DNA from: Toxotes chatareus
Lineage: Eukaryota > Chordata > Actinopteri > Toxotidae
Direction of reading: 5' to 3'
Assembly: GCA_016801885.1 (NCBI GenBank)
Contig: CM028893.1
Coordinates: 12,821,950-12,885,949, forward strand
Length of the DNA stretch: 64,000 nt
The position numbers and the translations under genes were made by a program. This document shows positions 14,563-26,100 of this stretch, piece by piece. Within the stretch, counting starts at the first letter, position 1; the number at the start of each line of letters is the position of its first letter. Below the pieces are notes generated by a model that was not told the DNA's origin, did no database searches, and saw only the letters and a program-made list of their open reading frames with translations.

Positions 14563-17500
14563 CCTCCAGACATAGCCTAAAAGAAACAGCTAAAGGCTCC
14601 ACAGATCACAGATAGGGACATTCCAACCCCACCCAAACACACACACACTGAGTCTGTAACTTCACCTATTCACAACCTACACCGTTCTGCAACGGATCCA
14701 CCCATGATCTCAGGAGTGCAAACCGACACACTGTGCGATCACGCTGTATTTTCCCTCCATCACTCAACCTGAGAAACTTTCTTTTCCTTTCATTTTGTCT
14801 GGGTGTGCAGTTCAAACCCATGTGTCAGCCTGATCTTCTATTAAAATACCAACTGGACGCATTTCTTCTTGCATTCACGTTTGAGTTTTATTGAATAAGA
14901 CAGGTTTGTTTCACCTCGTGGGAAGTTTTAAAGCATCTTAACACTGGATGACGACGACACAGAGGACTGAAAACTCAGTCTGGTGCTCAGGAGTTGGCCA
15001 GGCTCTCATTGCTTTTTGATGACAGTTTAATGCAGCTGTAACTCCAAACACTGCTGGGCTATATGACGATACACAGTTTATACAAAGGGACAACATACAG
15101 AATGAAATCTGTTTATTGACAGATGTTTTGCAACACGTTCTTTATCATTTTTGGGATTTATAAAGCCAGAGAATTGTGGGAATTGTTGCTCATTAATCTC
15201 TATGTGGGACTGATTTATGGCAATAACTGATTTTTCTATAACTTTTGGATTAATGGGATGAAGTTACTTGATTTGACAGGTACTTAATTTACTGGATTTG
15301 GCCCAAAACAAACGTTCTCTGGTTCCAGCTGCTCAAACGAGAGCATTTGCTATTTTTTTAATAACATTGTAAACTGAGCCTCTTTGGGTTTCAACTGTTG
15401 GTTGGACAAAACAAGACGTTTTTTTGGGACGTTACCTTGTGCTCTGGGAACTGAGTGTTTTTGCTGATACTTTATATACGAAATACTTAATTGACTAATT
15501 GAAAACATAAAATCAATTCAACACAACAGTCCTGTTACAGAAGATTCAGGAAAAACAGCAAATACTAATGAGAAGCAGGAACTAATGAGTTTTGTGGCGT
15601 TTTGGCTTCATACATGACTTGATCTGATTAAATGATTATGAGAAACAAAGTGAATTTTCCTTTTCCGTCCTGCTCTAAATGCAGAACTGTTTCTGTCTCT
15701 CTCATCAATATGCACTTCAGTGCACTATGTTGCCGCACAACATATGTTTTTGGTTAGTTAGGACAGTTAGAAAAGCAAGTCAGGGCAGAGGACACGGAAA
15801 CACACACAGCAGGGACAATAGCATCTCTATCTGATGGCATCCTCATCTACCCCCCGCAGAGCAGATTGCTACTGGAGGCTACCTTTACAGGAATGTAGGG
15901 AATAACACACACACACACACACACACAGAGCTGTTTACCCACTCAGGACATTTGGTTGCATACCTTCGACCACATGTCAAAACATTCTTCTGCAAAATCC
16001 CGGGATTTCTGTTGCTGTCAACAGCAGGACGAGAGAGAAAGATTATCGTCTTCATCTCTGTTGCCTGTTCTGGAAGAATCAAATTCCCGAAGCTTCCCTG
16101 AAACATACTCTGAAGGAACGCTCCCCACAAGAAACACGGCCCGATGTCCGACAGAGTAAGAGGAGGAAGAAGAAAAGTTCAACCACAAACAGAAAACTCT
16201 TCTGGAGACGCATCCAACACACGCTTCGTACCCACATGTAGAGATTTTTAATTGAGGTGAACTTGTGCACAAAGATATTTAGACAAGACCACAAGAGGCT
16301 CTCACCATTCCACTTCCAACAGAAGGTTAAGTAACATATCAGCACTGTTCACACGCTAAAGGTTTTGTTGTGATCTTCAGTATTTGTCTGGCACTTGAAA
16401 ATTCAGAATAAAATCCCTAATTCTGTTCAGCAGGTTTCTCCAGTTCAGCTTCACATCAAAGAGATTTGCAGAGGCCTGTTGCTCCCCTCGTCTCTATAAC
16501 GTGATTAAAAATACTATACAATCTCATCAGCCAAATGTAATTTAACGACACCACGGTGAGAGCTGTCGGATGCCGAAGCGTCCCGTGTGAACGCCGCCTT
16601 AACATCAGATGCCACGGTGCAGCCAAAAACTGTCGAGGAGCCACAGAACTCACAGAAACATGTCCCCAGCACAAATCACCAGGGAGCTCGCAGTAGATCA
16701 TAAAACCACATATGAAAGTGAGCTGACAGCTCAGCAGCAGCTGCTCTGTCAAACACAACAACGGAGGGAACTCACCACTTAGTCATCTCAACCGCGTTTG
16801 ACAAAGGACACAAGAGACATAGGAGACGTCAGGAAACACATGGGACTGAAGACTGGTAGTGTTTTAAATGATAAATTACCCTCTGCATGTCTTTAAGGCT
16901 GTAAACATGGTCAAGCCCAGGAATTTGCACAGATCAACAAACTTGCATGTAAAGTTAATGTTTGTTTACTTGTATTTTATGTATTTTGATTCAATATAAT
17001 CTACTCTGATTTATTTATTTATCTTTATAGATAAAACTCACTGTGCCATCACACAGATGATCACTGACTGGAAAACAAGCACTCACTTTGAAGAATTGCA
17101 TGTATGGGAGATGCACACACATGTACATGCACACAGACTCCACACCCATTCACACACACACACACACACCCCACAGTACTAATTTGTTATGCTCCTGGAG
17201 GAATGTTGACCAAATGGCTTATATCCCTCTGCTGTCTCAGACTGGGAAGGCCACCCTTCCCCCTCCAGCCGCGTACACTCTCTCATAAGGGCCACGAACA
17301 CACTCCCCAAAACATGAACACCCAGAGCATGCTGGAGGGGTTGTATGTCTCATCTGACCTGGGAATTCCTTGGGATCCCCTATGAGGAGTTGGAGGCAGT
17401 AGCTGGGGAAAGCAGGGTCTGATTTTCTTTGCATGAGGGAAAATTATTCTCCGTCTGAAGCACTTGACAGATGGACGGACGGATGAAAAGCTTCAGCTTT

Positions 17501-18307
17501 CTGTAACTTTCCAAAAGCTGACGATCCAACATTCACACCTACTTTGCACCTTGACTGGCAACTGTCTTCTTGGGGAGACGTCTGAGAATGTGAACCATGA
17601 TCCTCATATTTAAACCATACCGTGTCTCTGTGAGAGCAGAGTTTTGTCCAAGGAGATGTCTTCAGATGTCTTATTTTGTTCATGCTTGACTTTCAGGAAT
17701 GACGGGTATATGAAGTTCCACTCAGGAGTCAATAAAATCTTTTCTTACCTTAAAATTAGCCACTAAATGTGCCCACATTTTTTTTTTAATCTGACCAATC
17801 TGAGTATGTTACAATCATACACACACACACACACACACACTCATTCATTCGCTCATCCCTCTCTCTTGGAAGTCAGGGGATTATGACTGTATCCAGCTGT
17901 GGTCCATACAATCACTGTAAACCTCTGTTTGGAGGCTGATGGAAACTCTCTGTCACCCTCGCCCTAAACGTAAAACACACTACACACTCTTCTCTTTCAC
18001 ACACACACACACACACACACACGTCAACCTCAGCTTTACCTTCTCTCCATGCTCCTTTATTTCTCCTCTTTCCTTCAAGGACTTAACACTTAATCATTAA
18101 ACACTTTAAACACTTTTCTGCGCCACATAGTTCCTGTTCAGCACCTGAGCTACTTTACAGTGTGTGTTTCTGTGTGTGTGTGTTTGTGTGTGTGTGTACG
18201 TTTTAACTAGCCACTGGACACAAAACAGCCATAGACCACAGTTTGATTTTTATCTCCTGTCGCAGTCCCAGTCACATTTTCCCAGGGGCTGTGTTACTGT
18301 GTGTGAC

Positions 18308-18348
<41 letters not shown>

Positions 18349-20194
18349 CCAGATGACTGAGCCAGGCTTTTCCATTCCCCTCTGTGGTGAATATGGATGC
18401 ACACCGGCCAACATTTACACCACCGCTGCTGCGACTTTTCAACAGAGTGGCCGAGAGACAGTGAGGGAAAGACGGAGGGAGAGCAGAGGCTGTATGTCAG
18501 TCGGCCTACTTATGCACTGGACTGAACACACACACACACACACACACAGACCACCCCCAGCAGAACACACACCAATAATTACTTGCAGTAATTCAAAAGA
18601 TACACCCTCCTTATTTCCAGCAGCTCACCGCCCGCAGCGTGAAACCGTGAGAAGAGGCCGGGAGGAAACATCGGCCCCCGCGACTTTATCGCACAAGACG
18701 AGGTCATGTCAAAATCTGTAAGAGCACGCTAAACCTCTGACAAAGCCCTCACACTTCCACGGTACACACACCTAAAAGACAGACTAACCTGAAGTAACAG
18801 CAGACCACAGCTCCCATACTCCAACAAACAAGCACAGAGAAAACACAACAATCTTTTCATTTCAAGGATTCCCACGTCCCACAGACAGCCCACCCCACTG
18901 GAGAGGTTTTAGTTGTCCGTCAACACTTTACCGTCCAGCGAATGAAGTAACAGGAAGATGAACAGAGCCTCGTTTCGTTGGGGGATCCCCCAGGGAACCC
19001 CTTTTAGCACCCCTGTGGGAACCCTTTGACCTCCAAGCTCGAGGACCCAACCGCTGCATTAGATTATATAGTGCTTTTTATTCATAGACTGTGACAGCTG
19101 ACAAACATCAACCAGCGCTGGATATTTGCTTTAGCTTTGGGCAATAACTTTTTATTCTCTGCAGAAGAGGAGGAGAAAGAGTGAAGCTTCAAATCTAAAG
19201 TGTAAATGCAGAGTAGGGGAGCAGGAAAAGCAGCTTGCACAGACTTTTTGAGTTGAAAAGTTTAAATGCAGTGGCACGTACGAATGAGGGAGCCGTCTTA
19301 CAAGTCTACAAACTGACCACAACTGTTGTTTTGATGGAGCTGGAGTGTTGCAACAACCACATCCTTTCAAAATACAATTCCCATTGTGAATTTGAGGGTG
19401 ATGCTATAAAAAGATGAAGCCAAAACTGTATGTATACACAGAAACATTAAGAGGATACTATGTGGATTTAACACAGTGCAGTATAAACACACTCCAACTA
19501 CAGTGGACCCCTGTGTCTGTTATATATGTTAATATCACTGAATGATTGCAGGATTTTACTGTTGCTAGTTATTTTCTTTGTGTATTCACCTCCTGATGAT
19601 TATTTTCTTGATGAATCGATTGATTGTTTGGTTTGTAAAAATGTTTAAAAGCAGTGAGAAATTCCATCAGAACTACCCAGAGACCAAAATCACAGTCAGA
19701 GGCCATGTTTGATTGTTCTGTCCAAACAGCAATATTGTTTAAAAAAAAAACTTTAAAAGGAAAACAAGCAAATCCTCACATTTGGAGAAACTGGAAGCAT
19801 GAAATGTTAAACACCAAAACATACAGACAAAACGATTCATCAAACAATATACTGCCAGGTTAATCAATAATGAAAATAAAAGTTAGTTGCTGCTCAACTC
19901 TTCATATGTGTTGCATGCAAACATCATACATGTGTAAAGTATCTTGTACCTGAAGCAGTCAAATGCAGTGGAGTGCAGGTACTAAAGTTACACAGCAGTT
20001 TAAGTCACTGGAACTGAGATTTTTCACAGATATCTGAATGCTCGTACTGACAGCTGCTGCGGTGAACTTACTTTGGTGATGATGAGCGGCTCGCCGTGCT
20101 CCAGTCCTCCTTTCAGCGTGAACCCCCAAGGCGCGCCCCCGCTCAACTGGACCTGAATGTGGTGGAAAGAGACGAGCTGCTCGACCGTTTCCAT
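2923..20194 (-). CDS. shroom4: SHROOM4-like actin-binding scaffold, 5' coding exons 1-2 (PDZ domain), 3' partial
   Basis: Two coding exons are visible. Exon 1 is 20072-20194 (41 codons, ATG at 20194-20192, donor GTAAGT) and exon 2 is 2923-3074 (acceptor CAG, donor AG/GTAAAA). An in-frame stop at 20207-20209 fixes the start. The join is in frame and gives one PDZ domain at about residues 12-92: carboxylate-binding loop GGAPWGFTLKGG in exon 1, then a KVGDELININGSALYGSR block and a strand ending ILKLTVRR in exon 2. Those blocks match my memory of SHROOM4 better than SHROOM2 or SHROOM3. Shroom proteins recruit Rho kinase to apical or cortical actin through a C-terminal ASD2 domain, which is not in the window. 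BMP15 lies next door, as beside human SHROOM4, which supports the paralogue call. Intron 1 is about 17 kb. Confidence 0.85.
5951..5994. repeat. (AC)22 microsatellite
   Basis: Perfect dinucleotide run inside SHROOM4 intron 1, one of four long CA/TG runs within about 550 bp. Confidence 0.95.
6124..6158. repeat. (TG)n microsatellite
   Basis: Perfect TG run of about 35 bases in SHROOM4 intron 1. Confidence 0.95.
6265..6299. repeat. (GT)n microsatellite
   Basis: Perfect GT run of 35 bases in SHROOM4 intron 1. Confidence 0.95.
6430..6463. repeat. (AC)17 microsatellite
   Basis: Perfect AC run. It is in inverted orientation relative to the TG runs just upstream. Confidence 0.95.
9258..9439. repeat. 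Homopurine tract followed by 25-base T run
   Basis: From 9258 to about 9370 the plus strand is nearly all A and G, built from AAGG, GAGAG and GAAAA units. After about 45 mixed bases comes an uninterrupted T run at 9415-9439. Both are simple-sequence DNA in SHROOM4 intron 1. Confidence 0.9.
11267..11301. repeat. (CA)n microsatellite
   Basis: Perfect CA run in SHROOM4 intron 1. Confidence 0.95.
11712..11755. repeat. (AC)22 microsatellite
   Basis: Perfect AC run of 44 bases in SHROOM4 intron 1. Confidence 0.95.
14534..14562. repeat. (GT)n microsatellite
   Basis: Perfect GT run in SHROOM4 intron 1. Further short CA runs lie at about 14343-14366 and 14438-14455. Confidence 0.95.
18311..18347. 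repeat. (GT)n microsatellite
   Basis: Perfect GT run of about 37 bases in SHROOM4 intron 1, with shorter TG/CA runs nearby at about 17819-17840, 18000-18022 and 18529-18550. Confidence 0.95.
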
Positions 20195-20689
20195 CCTCTC
20201 CCTCCGTTATTTTCCTCTTCTTCCCCTCTCTCTGTCTCTGTCTCTGTCGGAGTGTTAGCGGGGCTGAGTCGTTGCTACCTTAGCGGCGCCGGTAGCGGCT
20301 TCTCGGCTTCTCCATCACCGCTGTAACGACAACAACGAGCGGATGGATGGATGTGTGCAGGGACGGAGGGAGTGTAAGTGCAGGAGGGGGAGGGCAGAAA
20401 CTTTATCGAACGTTGTGAAGTTATGGCCAAGTTGTCTGTTACAACTTCCGGTGAAGATTTTTTTTTTTAATCGAAACGTTAACGAAAAGTGGACGATGGG
20501 GTGTTTTATGGTTTAAACCTCGCGCGGTATTTGATCACATAATGCTACCAGTTGTTTAATGTCATATCTTTAGCTAATGACCCGCTCATTTCCACAAAAA
20601 ATAAAGTTTAACGCTTTTACTTTGATAGCCGATTTCCGGTATTACTGTCGCCGCTTTGACGCAGCTGCAAACTTTGGGAAAACTTTTCC

Positions 20690-20860
20690 CAAAGCGAGGT
20701 AGGCAGACCCCGCCCACCTTCCGAACGGCGGGATGTGATTGATAGAAAGGTCAGCCAATAGTAGAGAGGTTCTGGCTGCAAACATCCAATAAGAAACGCT
20801 TGTGGGGCGTGGCTACCAGGGCCACAACCGCTGTATTGTGGGAGCATTAGGGAAGGCCAG
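20690..20860 (-). promoter_or_regulatory. Candidate SHROOM4 promoter with CCAAT and GC boxes
   Basis: About 0.5-0.65 kb upstream of the SHROOM4 ATG lie two CCAAT motifs on the plus strand (20755-20759 and 20786-20790), a CCCCGCCC GC box (20708-20715) and a GGGGCGTGGC box near 20805-20814. Local GC content is raised compared with the AT-rich flanks, and ETS-like TTCCGG sites occur near 20446 and 20635. The combination fits a TATA-less vertebrate promoter. The transcription start is not visible directly. Confidence 0.45.
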
Positions 20861-23225
20861 GGCGGCAAGTAGAGCCAAGAAACTGCTGCATTTTAGGCAC
20901 TGACCAAGTGAACATTATAGGTTAGCTTTCATCCTCATATCTGAAGCAAACAAATAGTAAAGCAAAACTACTATTTATAATTACAGATAGTGAGTTAATC
21001 ACTTCTGTCCAGCAGGACAACGCCACAGCATGTGGATTAAATCAGAGATCAGAGGAGCTTGAGACTCCTCATGTAATATTTTTGATTGTATAACTCAAAA
21101 TCTCACTGACTTAAATGTTGTTTAAGGTTCCTTCATATCTGCAAAGGTGAGCGACACCACATGATGAATGTGGCCCATTACTGATGATGGTGTTCATTGT
21201 GTTCATTTTACACAAAAGTTGTGATCACAAGCACCTCTGGTCATTCGAAGCAGCCACAACTGAATCAGGACTATTACAAAATGCAAAATAAAAAAGCAAA
21301 GATTGTCCAAGCTGTCGTCCATCCACACTGAGGTTTTGCAGACCTGCAGCATGAGCACCTACAGTACATGGGCCGACAGGCCAACAACAACATTTGGTGT
21401 CACGTCCCACGCATTTCTAAAGTCTTACCAATCCAATACCAGTCTGCTTGTCTAACCACCATATTAAGACACATTTAAACAAGCAATTACAAGCTCTCAA
21501 AGTGTTACATAAGACAAACCTACTGCCATTTTTGTTAATTTTCCACTCCAGCGATAATCAGCTGCAGTAACAGAAGTCGTGTGAGTTTATTTAAGCATTA
21601 TACATGTAAATAATACACACAGTCATTCAGCCCAAATCTCAAAGCGGAGCTTGCTACAGAATTTCTGGTTTTTAAAGCTGAAGCTGAAACAGTTGCTTCT
21701 GCCTCTAATGGTGTAATAAACATTTAAAATGTGTTTCTGCCTCAGCAGCTCTTCTGGACATTTTCTCTCGGTCTCCCATAGCTTGGAGTTTTCCCACACT
21801 CTCTCTGCGGCCTGAAAAGATCGGGATTGGAGATAATCACTGTTGTGGAATGCCACCACACTGCAGTGCCACTTAACTGAATGCGTGTGCGTGAACGAGT
21901 GACTATCCTTGCTTGTGTCGAGAGAAAGAACAAGTGAAGAGCGACAGATAGAGAGAATCAAAGAGAAAGGGAGACAGATGCAAACATGCCCAGACATCTC
22001 AGTTTTGGTCCAGACGGCGAGGAGTTTGTTTTGGTCAGATCAGACAACCTTTTTTTTCCTTTTAAGGTTTTTTTTTTTCTCTGAACTGTAATATTTGGTT
22101 TGGTGGTGAGAGCTGCTTTCATGCGAGATCATGTTTAACTGACAAAAGAAAAAAAAAGAAATGGTTTCTCCAGCACGTGTTTCTTTCATTTCTTCTCATT
22201 TTAGCAGGTTTTACATTTCAGGTTAAAACAGAAACAGGATGTTGTTTGTTCAACTCCTCCCTGCTGAGAACAATTCATTTAGCAGAAGCTGGATGATCCC
22301 AAAGGCTTCAAATTATCCAAGTACAAACAAACAACATATCAAAAAAGAAAAAAAAAACTGCAACCAGACTTTTCAAAAATAGGCAAAGTCTGGGAGTTGT
22401 CCAAATACAGAAACTACACCACAGTGCATGAAAATATTCATGATGGTACTAAACACAAAGAGAGTGAGTAACACATTACTCTTAGGGCTGAAGAGGAGTA
22501 GTGTTACTAATATCTTGTAGTTTTTTGGGGGAAATTAGCACTTATCATTTTCCCTCAAAGCCACAATGTGTAGAATTTTCATGTGACTACAGGATATTTC
22601 AAATCATTATGATGGAGTAAGTTTTTATTTGCAGAAAAATGAATCCATCCTGGTGGAGATTGGTGCAGTGGCGTCCTTCTACCACCTGGTGGCGCCGATG
22701 TGTTCATGTGTGTGATTTATTGACATTTACAAACAAGGCCCTTCAACCGTGGTGTTACAATTCCATAAAACGCTTTACGTTTACAGATGACATCTTTTTT
22801 ATGAGTTTGACTGTGTTTTTGTTGTTGTTGTTGTTGTTGTTGCTATTGCTATTGTTTTGAGAAAAATGTCCTCTTGGAAAATGTAAATGATTAATTAAAT
22901 AGGACCAAAAACATTTCAGGTTTCTTATTCCATGCAGAACCATGTAGCTGCTGAAGTGAAATGAATACACAGAAAGGGTGGTGTCGTGCCACTTTTACGC
23001 ACCTTTACGCACTAAACACGTGGCTTCCTCGCGCTCCTGTGGGCGGCTCAACCACAGCCGAATGGTTAATTGGGGTCACCGTCAATTTCAGGAAGTTGGT
23101 TGTCATGTTCAAAATGGCCAGCGATCAGGCGAGCCTGTAAATCGCGCCCTCGGCCGTGCTGAGGATGGTTGCCAGTTATGCCCTCGTTGGTGGAGCTCAA
23201 TAGCACCAGAGGTGTTATAACCAAC
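20861..23225. other. Intergenic region between divergent SHROOM4 and BMP15
   Basis: No gene recognised. It contains A/T homopolymers (about 22050-22080 and 22146-22155), an imperfect (GTT)n run near 22818-22855 and a CACGTG E-box at 23017-23022, about 205 bp upstream of the BMP15 ATG. E-box control by oocyte bHLH factors such as FIGLA is known for oocyte genes, but assigning this box to that role is inference. Confidence 0.5.
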
Positions 23226-24999
23226 ATGAGGGCGACCCGCACTAAACACAGCTTACTGCGTGTCTGCGTCCTGTCCTGTTTTATCTTCCTGTCGTGTTCC
23301 ACCTGCACCGGAATCGTTGCCGGGCGAACAATGGCCTCTCATCACCCCACGCTGAGGCGCAGCCGTCGGAGTCATCAGAGCGCAAAGCACACAGGCGCGC
23401 ACCACCGGCCGCTGACGGACGAGCAGAAAGCGGACCAGTACGTGCAGTTCATGCTCAGTTTGTACAGGAGCGCAGCCGAGCCGGACGGCAGGCCCAAACA
23501 GCACCGAAAGTTCGGCTCCAACACGGTCCGCCTGCTGAGACCCTCGGCGTCGTCGGTGCACCACTTACCAGCGTCGAGAGGTGAAAGAGCCAGTTTACTA
23601 ATCACCTAAATCTCTGCATCCGATCTTCTATATTGGCAGTGGTTATCAGTGGGATAACTTTATTTACACGCTCGTGTCCAAAAATGCTCCATTCATTTAG
23701 TTTGTGTCACACATCGACTTTAAACACTTTGACTTCTGATTTCCTGTTGTTCTTTGTTGTATTTTTTTTTTAAAAAACCAAAATAAATTCTGGCAGCCAA
23801 ACACCCAGCAGAGCAGCCTTTAAATAGCAGGACTGTTGGTTGTTTTCTGGTTGCTGGTATTACTGCTGGTGGTCGAGTTCTGTGTGTAAAGGCCCATGTT
23901 GAAGCTTCTGGTTTGTCTGGAAAAACAGAATTAAGTAATTGCAGTGCTCATTTCATGCTCTCTCTTCCTCTGTTCCTTCATCTCTCCTTCAGACCACCAC
24001 TACACCTTCACAGTACAGTACAACCTTGACACTCTTCCCTCGGAGCAGCTGATCAGAGCCTCTTTCATCCATCTCCGCTCTTCGTCGTCTCCCTCCTCCT
24101 CCTCCACCACAACTTCAAGCAGCACCCAGGCCCATGAGCCGCCCCGCTGCAGAGCTCAGATCACCTCAGTCGGCCCGGAGAGCCTGGTCACCCTGGAGCC
24201 CCATCAGCAGTGGACAGAGACAGACATCACCGGACACGTCCTGCAGAGGAAGGACTGGGGCGCGGGGGGGCGCTTGACCCTCTCTGCACAGTACTGGTGC
24301 ACAGAACCGGGGCTCGCTGAAGAGGACAGCAGCCTCTGGTGGTGGTGGTGGACTCGTCTTCGAGGAAGACAGAGAGAAGAACCTCACCTCGAAGTCCCAT
24401 CTCTTCTTCTGTACTTAGAGGAGGAGAGGGAAGTGAAGGACTGGATGGGGGACTTGTTAGGGGCTGAAGGGGAAGACATCATGAAACAAATAGGGCAGTG
24501 GCACCCTTCAGTTCACCGCCACCGTCGCTCCAAAGACTCCCAATCTTCAGAGCCAAAGGATCCTTCGCTGGACGCTCTGAAAAACGCCCCTACCTCTTCT
24601 TCCTCCTCCTCCTCTTTCTCCACCTCCCCCTCTGCCTCCATCATCTCTGACATCCCCAACTACAAACGCAAAACCAGCATACCCAAGAACCGCTGCAAGC
24701 TCCACTCGTTCCGCCTCTCCTTCGATGAGCTCGGCTGGGGCCACTACTTCATTGCCCCGCCGGTGTACAACCCCCGGTTCTGTCAAGGGGACTGCCCGAG
24801 GGTTCTCCACTACGGCTACCACTCCCCCAACCACGCCATCATCCAAACGGTCATCAACGACCTGGGCGTCGGGGACGTCCCTCCTCCGTCCTGCGTGCCT
24901 TATAAATACATGCCCATGAGCGTGCTGGTTGTGCACAAGAAGAAGGTGGAGTACAGGGAGCTGGAGGACATGGTGGCCGAGTCATGCACGTGTCGCTAA
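23226..24999 (+). CDS. bmp15: Bone morphogenetic protein 15 precursor
   Basis: Exon 1 is 23226-23580 and exon 2 is 23993-24999, joined across a 412 bp GT-AG intron within a GAC codon, giving 453 residues. The chosen ATG (23226, A at -3) is followed at once by a hydrophobic signal peptide (about residues 1-33). An in-frame ATG at 23178 would add 16 residues. A dibasic R-H-R-R furin site ends at residue 297, leaving a 156-residue mature chain. The C-terminal knot (353-452) has six cysteines, with Ser-Cys where most TGF-beta ligands have Cys-Cys. It therefore lacks the inter-chain cysteine, as BMP15 and GDF9 do. The protein is secreted by oocytes and acts on follicle cells with GDF9 through BMPR2 and type I receptors. 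A Trp run (234-238) and Ser-rich tracts (148-163, 320-326) lengthen the pro-region and mature N-terminus. SHROOM4 as neighbour favours BMP15 over GDF9. Confidence 0.93.
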
Positions 25000-26100
25000 A
25001 GACTCGGGATCAGACTTTAATACGCTTAGCACTGAGAGAAGAGACTGAAGGGGGCAAATTTGCTGGGTCATTTGTTTGATCTACAGCTTGGCGGCTCACC
25101 ACAATGAGCTCGAGACTGGAAGGAGGAAGTTGTTGTGGTTTCAGATCTTCACCATCCCTGTTAAAGCACTTTAAAAGGCAGCTGCTGAATGTGAACTATG
25201 GGCTGCGCAGACTGGAAGAAGTCCCTACTCTCTGATTTAATCATTGTCGAATAATTGTACTGTGATTCTAATGTGGTAGAAAACACTGTGCAAGTGAATG
25301 TGCTGGTTGCTAAATTCAGTCACTATAGTGTTATTTTTCTACTGAAGTTGAAGGGGAAGTTGGGGAGTGACTTAACAAACTTGATTTAAGTGGTAATTTG
25401 ACTAAAACAAGCTAAACTTAAATTCCAGGTCACTTCACAAATGAAACGTCTGCTGTAACTTGATAAACTTGACTAAACATCAGTGGCACGTCTTAAGAAA
25501 ACTTTAGGAGTAAGCACTGGTTCGTTTGTATTATTATACCGAAGACAAACACATGTAGAACACATCTTCAATTCATTCATCTTCAATTTTCAGCCTTAAA
25601 CCACAGTCATCTAATGAATATTTTCTTTCTTCTGCCCATCTGTGTGTTCATTCCCTTTTTTTTTTTTTTCCGGATCTTTCTTTTCAAAAATAATCTGGTT
25701 CACATCGGGGCTCTCTAAAAGCAAAAAAAAAAAAAAAGCAAAAAAAAAAAGCGTGTAAAAGAAGAAACATTTCTGGACAACACGATGCCTCTGCGTGAGG
25801 CCATGTTAGACACTGCTCAAAAGTATTTTATTGGACGAGGGGTCGTAGAGATCTTGTGATGTTAAGTTTTTGCTGTTTACAGTTTTGCATGTTGTACATA
25901 TTTATAATGGGGTTCTTGAAAAACGTGCTGCTACTGGCCTGTCTTATAGAAATAAACCAAATGAAGGATTGTGAAGTGTAACAGTGTTGAATGTTAGAGA
26001 AAAACAAAATTATTGTGGTGGAAAAGAATGCAATTTTTATTACGAGGGATAATGAATAATAAAATAAACTGCATGTTTTCTAAAGCCTAATTTATTGTCT
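25000..26100 (+). other. Likely BMP15 3' UTR with polyadenylation signals
   Basis: Sequence after the BMP15 stop carries AATAAA at 25951-25956 and at 26063-26068, with no competing gene. Either could end the transcript, giving a 3' UTR of about 1 kb. A-rich runs lie at about 25720-25750. Confidence 0.45.

Larger units (their letters stand above)
3075..20071 (-). other. SHROOM4 intron 1 (17 kb), microsatellite-rich, no gene recognised
   Basis: No conserved exon, tRNA or transposon protein was recognised on either strand. The interval is filled with (CA/TG)n tracts, a homopurine block at 9258-9370, a 25-base T run at 9415-9439 and an A run at 7676-7692. Open reading frames here are short and mostly repeats of His-Thr or Cys-Val translated from CA/TG runs, so I do not call them genes. 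Non-coding RNAs or enhancers cannot be excluded by eye. Confidence 0.6.

Noticed and set aside
18164..18721. 185-codon open frame on the plus strand
   Set aside because: Much of it is translated GT/CA microsatellite (Cys-Val and His-Thr runs), with no domain, and it lies inside SHROOM4 intron 1.
23178..23225. Upstream in-frame ATG extending BMP15 by 16 residues
   Set aside because: The downstream ATG at 23226 has A at -3 and places the signal peptide at the N-terminus. The upstream one would bury it behind a polar extension.
24547..24936. 129-codon minus-strand frame
   Set aside because: Shadow of the BMP15 mature domain, which has intact cysteine-knot coding on the plus strand.
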